Position numbers and translations under genes: made by a program
The notes under the pieces: generated by a model
What the model was told of the DNA's origin: nothing
Seen by the model: the letters and a program-made list of their open reading frames with translations, nothing else
Database searches by the model: none
Assembly (NCBI RefSeq): GCF_025989185.1
Contig: NZ_JAPDNT010000009.1
Coordinates: 62,001-126,000 of the forward strand
Direction of reading: 5' to 3'
DNA from: Limobrevibacterium gyesilva
GTDB taxonomy: Bacteria > Pseudomonadota > Alphaproteobacteria > Acetobacterales > Acetobacteraceae
Length of the DNA: 64,000 nucleotides
Shown here: piece after piece, positions 1 to 6,412 of the stretch
Numbering within the stretch: the stretch's first letter is position 1
Layout: each line of letters starts with the position of its first letter

Positions 1-120
1 CGTTTCGCGCCGCGTTGCGGGTATGCACGCGCGGCTTGCGACCAGGGTGAGCCGCCGCTCATCCCCCTGGGCGGGGGCCAGCGCGCCGCCTGCATCCGCC
101 ACCGGGGCTATGCGCCATGA
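1..120 (+). CDS. Peptide-type ABC importer ATPase (DppD-like), C-terminal fragment
   Basis: The first 39 codons of the window form the tail of a gene that begins before it. The read-out contains FAPRCGYARAAC, the cysteine-bearing motif at the C-terminus of oligopeptide/dipeptide transporter ATPases (oligo_HPY region), followed by a short tail and TGA. The stop overlaps the next ATPase gene by 4 bp (ATGA), which is the usual coupling of DppD and DppF. In the cell it would hydrolyse ATP at the inner face of the membrane to drive substrate uptake. Only the end is visible, so substrate and full domain layout cannot be judged. Confidence 0.8.
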   Translation, partial: RFAPRCGYARAACDQGEPPLIPLGGGQRAACIRHRGYAP

Positions 121-1115
121 CCGCACCTTCCGCGCCGATGCTGCAGGTCGACGACCTCAAGGTTCACTTCCGCACCCGCGTCGCACGGGCGCCATGGAAG
201 CCGGTTCAGGTGGTGCGCGCGGTCGACGGCGTCTCGCTCATGATGCAGCCGGGCGAGACCCTCGGCCTGGTCGGTGAATCCGGCTGCGGCAAGTCGACCG
301 TCGCGCGCGCCGTCATCCGGCTGCTGCAGCCAACCGCCGGGCGCATCCTGTTCAACGGCCGTGACATTACCGACCTGTCGCAGGAGGCGCTGCGACCGAT
401 CCGGCCCAAGATCCAGATCGTGTTCCAGGATCCAGCCAGCTCGCTGAGTCCGCGCCTCACGGTTGACCGCATCATCGCCGAACCCATGCGGCTGGCGGGT
501 TGGGAGAAATCCCGCATCCGCGACCGCACCGGGGAGCTGCTGCGCTTCGTCGGGCTCGATCCGCAATATGCCTACCGCTATCCGCACGAGTTTTCCGGCG
601 GCCAGCGCCAGCGCATCGCGATCGCCCGCGCCCTGGCCCTGTCGCCGGAGCTGGTGATCTGCGACGAGCCGGTCTCCGCCCTCGACGTGTCGGTCCAGGC
701 GCAGGTCATCAACCTGTTCAAGGACATCCAGCAGCAGCTCGGGATCAGCTACCTGTTCGTCGCCCACGACCTCGGCGTTGTCCGCCAGGTGTCGCACCGG
801 GTCGCGGTGATGTATCTCGGCAAGATCGTCGAGGAGGCGCCGCGGGCGGCGCTGTACGAGACGCCCTTGCATCCCTATACCCAGGCGCTGCTGTCCGCCG
901 TGCTGCGCCCGGTGCCGGGGGCGGCGCGCAACCGCATCGTTCTCGAAGGCGACATGCCGACGCCGATCGCCCCGCCGAGCGGCTGTCGCTTCCGCATGCG
1001 CTGCCCGCTGGCCGCACCAGTGTGCGCAGAGGCGGAACCGCCGTTGCAGGAGATCGCGCCGGGACGACGGGTCGCCTGCCATTTCGCGCCCGACGCAACG
1101 ATCGCCCGTCCTTGA
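117..1115 (+). CDS. Peptide-type ABC importer ATPase (DppF-like)
   Basis: A 332-aa ATPase of the dipeptide/oligopeptide importer type. It has the Walker A motif GESGCGKST, the Q-loop [12 protein letters not shown], the signature [14 protein letters not shown], Walker [13 protein letters not shown] and the H-loop AHDL. The C-terminus carries the oligo_HPY region with [12 protein letters not shown]. The start at ATG overlaps the stop of the upstream ATPase by 4 bp, so the two were probably translated together as a heterodimeric motor. A crotonase-family gene follows after about 30 bp, which suggests the imported compound is processed as a CoA ester. The permeases and binding protein are presumably upstream of the window. 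Confidence 0.93.
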   Translation: MTAPSAPMLQVDDLKVHFRTRVARAPWKPVQVVRAVDGVSLMMQPGETLGLVGESGCGKSTVARAVIRLLQPTAGRILFNGRDITDLSQEALRPIRPKIQIVFQDPASSLSPRLTVDRIIAEPMRLAGWEKSRIRDRTGELLRFVGLDPQYAYRYPHEFSGGQRQRIAIARALALSPELVICDEPVSALDVSVQAQVINLFKDIQQQLGISYLFVAHDLGVVRQVSHRVAVMYLGKIVEEAPRAALYETPLHPYTQALLSAVLRPVPGAARNRIVLEGDMPTPIAPPSGCRFRMRCPLAAPVCAEAEPPLQEIAPGRRVACHFAPDATIARP

Positions 1116-1146
1116 TTGTCATGCGTCCTTGAATCAGGAGACCATC

Positions 1147-1962
1147 TTGACCTACCAGACCTTGGAACTCGTCGTCGACGACCGGGTGGCGAGCCTGACG
1201 CTCAACCGTCCGGAGCGTATGAATGCCTTCACCGAAGAGCTTCTGGTGGAGTTCAAGCAGGCAATCGCCGCCGTGGAGAAGGACGAGGCGGTGCGGGTCA
1301 TCATCGTCTCCGGTGCCGGCGGAAAGGCGTTTTCGGCGGGGTATGATCTGCGGGACGGGGCGGAGGCACCGAAGCGCTCCATCGCCGAGCTGAACGAGCG
1401 CTACGACTGGCAGCAGACTTTCAACCTGTCGGTCTGGCATTGCAGCAAGCCGGTGATCGCCATGATCGACGGCTACTGCCTGGCCGGGGCGCTGGAGCTC
1501 GCGGCCTGCTGCGACATCCGATACTGCTCCGACACCTCCAGGATCGGCGCGCTGGAGGCCCGTTTCGGCGGCGGCATGGGCACGCTGATGCTGCCGTGGA
1601 TCCTCGGCAACAAATGCCGCGAGCTGGTCTATACGGGCGACATTCTGCCGGCCGAGGACGCGCTGCGGATCGGCCTGGTCGACCGGGTGTTCCCGCAGGC
1701 CGATCTGGCCGCCGAGACCATGCGGATCGCGAAGCGCATGTCGCGGGTCGCGGCAAGCTGTCAGACCTGGAACAAGCGGGCCATCAACCAGACCTTCGAG
1801 ATCATGGGCCTGCATTCGGCCCTGCGCCACGGCATCGACGCCGCCTCCATCCTGCGCGCCATCGGGTCGCCGGAGCGCGAGACATTCGACGAGCTGCGCC
1901 GGACCGAGGGGCTGGCCGTTGCCTTGGCTTGGCGCAAGTCGCTGTTCGCCCCGTTCGAATAG
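1147..1962 (+). CDS. Enoyl-CoA hydratase/isomerase (crotonase superfamily)
   Basis: A 271-aa crotonase-fold protein with the N-terminal NRPERMNAF segment, the CoA-binding/oxyanion segment KAFSAGYDL, and the second oxyanion stretch around LAGALELAACCDI and ARFGGGMGTL. Members hydrate, isomerise or cleave acyl-CoA thioesters in the cytoplasm. I chose TTG at 1147 because AGGAG at 1136-1140 sits 6 nt before it; another in-frame TTG lies at 1129 but has no Shine-Dalgarno sequence. The gene sits between an ABC ATPase and a carnitine-CoA-ligase-like gene, a pairing like caiC/caiD, so a crotonobetainyl-CoA-type substrate is possible but not shown. Confidence 0.88.
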   Translation: MTYQTLELVVDDRVASLTLNRPERMNAFTEELLVEFKQAIAAVEKDEAVRVIIVSGAGGKAFSAGYDLRDGAEAPKRSIAELNERYDWQQTFNLSVWHCSKPVIAMIDGYCLAGALELAACCDIRYCSDTSRIGALEARFGGGMGTLMLPWILGNKCRELVYTGDILPAEDALRIGLVDRVFPQADLAAETMRIAKRMSRVAASCQTWNKRAINQTFEIMGLHSALRHGIDAASILRAIGSPERETFDELRRTEGLAVALAWRKSLFAPFE

Positions 1963-2029
1963 CGGGGATCGGCTTGCCCTGAATCTGCCAGCGTCCCGCC
2001 CGATCTCAGATCCACCCAGAGCCCGCACC

Positions 2030-3655
2030 ATGTCTGTCCGCGACGAACTGGATTTGATCGAGCGCCACCGCGCCGCGGCGGAGCATGACAGGCTTCCGCC
2101 CAACCTGGGCGCCCTGGTGGAGCAGGCCGCGGCCCGCTATCCCGACAACCTTCTGTGGGTCCCGATCGACGACAACGGCCCAGCGCTGACCTATCGCGAG
2201 TTCCACGTCGCGGTGCTGCAATGCGCCGCGGCGCTGACGCGGTTCGGGATACAGAAGGACCAGCATGTCGGCCTGATGATGCCGAACATCCCGCCCATGG
2301 CGATCACCTGGATGGCGCTGGTGCGGCTTGGCGCCGTCGTGGTCGCGGTCAACACCCAACTGACCAGCGCCGAGGTTCGCCGTGCGCTCGATGCGGGCGA
2401 CGCCGAGGCGCTGATTCTGGACCAGTCCTTTCTGCCCATCATCGAAGCCATCGGCGCCGCCGACCGGCGGGTGCCGGATGACCGGTTGATCGTGCATGGC
2501 GGAACTGGATCGCCGCGTTGGCAGGATTGGCATAGGCTGGTCGCGGCGGCGCCGGCATCCGTCGCGGCACCCCCGGTCGATGCCCAGGACACCGCGACCA
2601 TTCTCTACACCTCGGGGTCGACCGGCCTGCCAAAGGGTTGCCTGCTGCCGCACTCCTATTGGCTGACGCTTGGCTGGGAACGGGCAAGGCAGGGACCGCC
2701 GGCGCGGCGCATCCTGATCGAAACCCCGCTCTATTACATGGGCGGGCAGTGGCGTTTCGTGATGGCCTTCTTCCTCGGCGCCGCCGTCTGCGTGGCGTTG
2801 CGGCCGAGCCTCACACGCTTCCTCGATCGGGTGCTGGCACACGGGATCGATTTCTGCGCCGCGTCGAAACTTCACGCGAAGCTGCCGCCCGACGAGCGCT
2901 TCAGCCGGCTCAGGCTTGCCTGGATGACCTCGTCGGGCCTGCCCAAGGATCTGCATCGGCCGCTGGAGAGCCGCTTCCGCGCGCCCATCCGCGAGATCTA
3001 CGGCAGCACCGAGCTGGGCGCCACGATCTCGTTTCCCACCACGGCGACACTGATGATCGGCAGCGGATCCTGCGGCCTGCCCAACGCCTCGCGGGAGTGC
3101 AGAATCGTCGGAGCGGATGGGCAGGATGTCCGGCGCGGCGAGACGGGCGAGTTGCTCGTCACCGGCCGCGGCATGCTGAAGGGGTATCACAAGCGGCCCG
3201 AAGCGAACGAGGAAGCCTTTGCCGGAAGATGGTTCCGCACCGGCGATCTGTTCGTCCAGGATTCCGATGGCTTCTACTTCTGGCTCGGGCGCCTCCGCGA
3301 CGTCATCCGCCGCAGCGCCGAAATCATCTCCGCGATCGAGGTGGAAACGGCCCTGAACGATATCCCCGAGGTTTTCGAGAGCGCCGCGTTGCCGGTCCCC
3401 GACGAGTATCGCGGCGAAGAAGTGAAAGCCTATGTCGCCCTGCAGCCAGGGCTGGACCGCCACGATCTTCCGCCCGAGAAGATCCTGGACCATTGCCGCA
3501 GGTCGTTGGCACCTTACAAGGTTCCGCGCTACATCGAATACGTGGCTGAATTCCCCCGCACCGCGTCCAACAAGATCGCAAAACAGGACCTCAAGCGTCG
3601 CCGCTGCGATCTGCGCGACGGAAGCTTCGACGCCCTTGATGGCGTCTGGCGATAG
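2030..3655 (+). CDS. AMP-dependent acyl-CoA synthetase (CaiC-like)
   Basis: A 541-aa adenylate-forming ligase, activating a carboxylic acid to its CoA thioester through an acyl-AMP. Visible motifs are the A3 loop TILYTSGSTGLPKG, the A5 motif IYGSTELG, the A7 motif WFRTGDLF, the hinge GRLRDVIRRS and the C-terminal PRTASNKIAK with the expected catalytic lysine. The RRSAEIISAIEVE wording and the PVPDEYRGEEVKAYV stretch resemble the crotonobetaine/carnitine-CoA ligase group. ATG 2030 is taken as start; upstream in-frame codons to 1919 overlap the crotonase gene and look non-coding. It is probably in one operon with the upstream importer and crotonase. Confidence 0.9.
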   Translation: MSVRDELDLIERHRAAAEHDRLPPNLGALVEQAAARYPDNLLWVPIDDNGPALTYREFHVAVLQCAAALTRFGIQKDQHVGLMMPNIPPMAITWMALVRLGAVVVAVNTQLTSAEVRRALDAGDAEALILDQSFLPIIEAIGAADRRVPDDRLIVHGGTGSPRWQDWHRLVAAAPASVAAPPVDAQDTATILYTSGSTGLPKGCLLPHSYWLTLGWERARQGPPARRILIETPLYYMGGQWRFVMAFFLGAAVCVALRPSLTRFLDRVLAHGIDFCAASKLHAKLPPDERFSRLRLAWMTSSGLPKDLHRPLESRFRAPIREIYGSTELGATISFPTTATLMIGSGSCGLPNASRECRIVGADGQDVRRGETGELLVTGRGMLKGYHKRPEANEEAFAGRWFRTGDLFVQDSDGFYFWLGRLRDVIRRSAEIISAIEVETALNDIPEVFESAALPVPDEYRGEEVKAYVALQPGLDRHDLPPEKILDHCRRSLAPYKVPRYIEYVAEFPRTASNKIAKQDLKRRRCDLRDGSFDALDGVWR

Positions 3656-3800
3656 GGGGCGCAAGCGAGGCCAGGGTTACACAGAGGAAGAGGAGGGGCC
3701 ACAGAGCGTCTCTTGGTTCCGCCAGCTCGCGCGAAATGCACGTGCCGGGTGGCGCGAGCGGCAGCTGTGCTATGCTGATGGCAACAGGGGAGGACATCCG

Positions 3801-4376
3801 ATGGGCGCTGACGCGAATCGTGTGATCTTGACTGGCGAAAATCCGTTCATCCGACTGAGCGACGGGGTTGACGCACCGGCCACCACCAATGCGAGCTTCT
3901 GGCGCATCCAATTCTGCCCGGCCGGACCCGGGCATGTTCTGTATCTCCGCAGCGAGCTGACCGAGGATCGCTGGCGCATCTATTCCGACAATATCGCCAT
4001 GGCGCGCTGGCTGCAGGCAACAGTGCAGGGGATGCTGAACGCGGAGACGGCGGAGACGGCGATTCCCGTGATCGATGCCGAGTTCGAGCGGTCCGGCGAC
4101 GCGAGGACATTCTGGACCGAGCGGGTGACCTCGTGGGACGAGGACATCGCCCTGACCTGGTACGACATCGGCGATCCGGTGCTGATCCATACGCAGCCGA
4201 ACGAGGATCCGGGTCGGCGGTACGGTGTTTGCACGGTGCTGGTGCCGGCGCTGGGGGCGAGGCTGGTGCGCAACGGGGTGCATGCCGCCGGGCGGGCGCA
4301 GCCGCGCGAGCGCGAGGGGCGGCCGTTCAGCACCTGTGCGCTGGCGTTCTCGGAAAGCTGGACGGAAACGCGATAG
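3801..4376 (+). CDS. Conserved-looking protein of unknown function, 191 aa
   Basis: I do not recognise this protein. ATG 3801 is preceded by GGGGAGG at 3787-3793, a strong ribosome binding site, so the gene looks real. The sequence is soluble, with no signal peptide or membrane segment, and is rich in tryptophan (FWRIQFCPAGPGHVLYL, FWTERVTSWDEDIALTWYD). It ends with FSTCALAFSESW. It stands alone: about 145 bp separate it from the acyl-CoA synthetase and more than 400 bp from the next gene, with a hairpin just after its stop. No function is proposed. Confidence 0.7.
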   Translation: MGADANRVILTGENPFIRLSDGVDAPATTNASFWRIQFCPAGPGHVLYLRSELTEDRWRIYSDNIAMARWLQATVQGMLNAETAETAIPVIDAEFERSGDARTFWTERVTSWDEDIALTWYDIGDPVLIHTQPNEDPGRRYGVCTVLVPALGARLVRNGVHAAGRAQPREREGRPFSTCALAFSESWTETR

Positions 4377-4396
4377 GCCATCAGGAGCGGGTCAGG

Positions 4397-4417
4397 CTTC
4401 CGGCACGCTGCCGGAGG
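4397..4417 (+). terminator. Hairpin after the 191-aa gene, possible terminator
   Basis: TCCGGCA and TGCCGGA form a perfect 7-bp stem around a 3-nt loop (CGC), extendable by a G-U and a C-G pair. It begins 20 bp after the stop of the upstream gene. No run of T follows, so a classical rho-independent terminator is not clearly supported. Confidence 0.35.
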
Positions 4418-4810
4418 TGGCGTCAGCGCCTCGCAGGGTTGCGCCATGGGCGAAGGCGGATCAGGTGCCGGCGCCTTGATGGGCTGAGGGCTCACGTCTG
4501 GCCCAGGCTTCGGTCCGGCGCTGGCGGGTTGGGCTTGCCTGCGGTGTCGAAGATTGAAGACGGCCAGACGAACAGGCGCAGCGGGCGGTAGGCTGAGGCC
4601 CATCCAGGAGGCTTGAATCTATCCTGAGCGCCTTGCTTGCCTGCGCAGCATGATGCGGATCATCGAGATGCGGACGAAAGTTGCGGCGCATCGGCCCGCT
4701 CACTCTTCCTTCGGGTATCCGAATCTGTTAAGAAATCACACCCGCGTGGTCGAGACTTTTGGCAGCGCGCGAAGACTATGCGGAATCTGTATTGAATTAG
4801 GGAGTGCCAG
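4418..4810 (+). other. Long intergenic region before the Hint-domain gene
   Basis: No gene is supported in this stretch of nearly 400 bp. Its last 120 bp are clearly more AT-rich than the surroundings, and AGGGAG at 4799-4804 is the ribosome binding site of the next gene, so a promoter probably lies here. I could not fix -35/-10 boxes. A TTGGCA at about 4759 has no partner at acceptable spacing. Confidence 0.4.
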
Positions 4811-6352
4811 ATGGCTGATCCGGTCCTGCAGTCTATTTCCTGGGGCGCCATGACTGGCACGACCTCAACCGGCGGTAAGACTTATGCCAACGCCGGCGAT
4901 ACGATCAAGATCGTCTATAATTTTGCTGTCGCTACGGGCATGCACGGCGGTGATAGGATTCTGCTGAGCAACGGTGAGTATGCCATTTATTCCAGTGGCA
5001 GCAACACCACAGCAGTCACGTTCACATATACGGTTGGTGCAGGATCTTCGGTAAATATAGCCAACCTGATGCTGGCCGATACCAGAATTTACCCAGGTAA
5101 CTCCACCACTCCTTATGCCACCGGATATAATACGGCCGGGGTTCCCTCGTCCGCTCCGGCGAACCCTATTGTGGTCGACAACACCGCACCCGCGGCGCCG
5201 GCCATTACTGCCATCACGACCGACAGCGGCGTGGTTGGTGACCATCTCACCAACGACACCTCACTGACCCTCAGCGGCACCGCCGAAGCGAACAGCGTCG
5301 TCAAGGTGTATCAGAATGGCACTCTGATTGCGACCGTCACCGCGGATGGTTCCGGGGTCTGGAGCGCCGCCAACCCCAATATCCTGACCAACGGCACCAC
5401 CTATAATTTCACCGCAACCGCAACCGACCTTGCCGGAAACGTCGGAACCGCCTCCGCCGTCTATGCGGTGGCCATTGATACAGTCGCACCGTCGGTAACC
5501 GCGGCGAGCGTGACCAGCGGCGACATTCTTGTCGGCGAAGTCGCAACCTTTACCCTGACCACAGACGAGGCGGTGGTCGTCACCGGCACGCCGACATTGA
5601 CGCTTAGCAACGGCGCGACAGCGATCTACGACAGCATCAGCTCCACCGCCCAGTCGCTCGTGTTCAAATACACCGTTGCGGATGGCGATACACCGACGGC
5701 CGATATCACCGTCACCAGTGTCTCGGGCGTGACGGATGCGGCCGGCAACGTCGTCAGCTATTCCGGCAGCCCGACCGGTTCGCCCCTCATCATCTGCTTC
5801 TATCCCGGTACGATGATCGCCACACCGACGGGTGAGGTGGCAGTCGAGACCCTCAAGATTGGCGACCTCGTGCTGACTAGTGAGGGCAAGGCCGAGCCGG
5901 TGCGCTGGATGGGCCGCCAGACTGTCTGCACCTTGTTTGCCGATCCGCAGCGGGTACTTCCTATCCGCGTCACCGCTGGGGCGCTGGGCGAGAATATGCC
6001 GGTGCGCGACCTGCTGGTCTCGCCCGACCACGCCCTGCTGGTCGACGGTATCCTGGTCCACGCCGGGGCGCTGGTGAACGGCAGCACGATCCGTCGCGAG
6101 CGGACGGTCCCGGTGATCTTCACCTATCACCATGTCGAACTTGCCGACCAGCAGCTGATCCTGGCGGAAGGTACGCCAGCCGAAACGTTCGTCGACAACA
6201 TCGACCGCTTGGCGTTCGACAACTGGGACGAGCATGAGGCCCTGTATGGTCATCTGCCCTCGATCACGGAACTGGACCTGCCTCGCGCCAAATCCGCCCG
6301 CCAGCTTCCTGCCGCGCTGCGCGCCCGGCTGACCGGCAGCATCGCCGCCTGA
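4811..6352 (+). CDS. Ig-like repeat protein with C-terminal Hint domain
   Basis: A 513-aa protein without a classical signal peptide. Residues 1-115 are unassigned. About 118-220 is a bacterial Ig-like module (DNTAPAAPAI ... TATATDLAGNV), and about 222-322 a second beta-rich module beginning DTVAPSVTAASV and ending SGVTDAAGNVVSYSG. From Cys329 a Hint_2 domain runs to about residue 465: CFYPGTMIATPTGE, VETLKIGDLVLT, SPDHALLVDG and the late HHVELADQQLILAEG. Hint domains rearrange or cleave peptide bonds next to their first Cys; this C-terminal architecture is common in secreted alphaproteobacterial proteins, often exported by type I systems. The 5' half is less GC-rich than its neighbours, compatible with transfer. 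Confidence 0.8.
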   Translation: MADPVLQSISWGAMTGTTSTGGKTYANAGDTIKIVYNFAVATGMHGGDRILLSNGEYAIYSSGSNTTAVTFTYTVGAGSSVNIANLMLADTRIYPGNSTTPYATGYNTAGVPSSAPANPIVVDNTAPAAPAITAITTDSGVVGDHLTNDTSLTLSGTAEANSVVKVYQNGTLIATVTADGSGVWSAANPNILTNGTTYNFTATATDLAGNVGTASAVYAVAIDTVAPSVTAASVTSGDILVGEVATFTLTTDEAVVVTGTPTLTLSNGATAIYDSISSTAQSLVFKYTVADGDTPTADITVTSVSGVTDAAGNVVSYSGSPTGSPLIICFYPGTMIATPTGEVAVETLKIGDLVLTSEGKAEPVRWMGRQTVCTLFADPQRVLPIRVTAGALGENMPVRDLLVSPDHALLVDGILVHAGALVNGSTIRRERTVPVIFTYHHVELADQQLILAEGTPAETFVDNIDRLAFDNWDEHEALYGHLPSITELDLPRAKSARQLPAALRARLTGSIAA

Positions 6353-6412
6353 AGAAGCCTCGACGCGGGCGGGCCTTTCAGGCTGCCCGGAGGGTCTTTG
6401 GGCGGTACTGGA

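Noticed and set aside
745-2103. A 452-codon minus-strand open frame opposite the importer ATPase and crotonase
   Set aside because: No family sequence, no ribosome binding site, and the plus-strand genes explain the coding pattern.
4757-4780. Sigma54 promoter (TGGCA ... TGC) before the Hint gene
   Set aside because: The spacing between GG and GC is 17 nt instead of the required 10.
5795-6205. Hint domain as an intein
   Set aside because: There is no C-extein: the Hint_2 domain is near the C-terminus and the upstream modules are Ig-like, not an interrupted enzyme.
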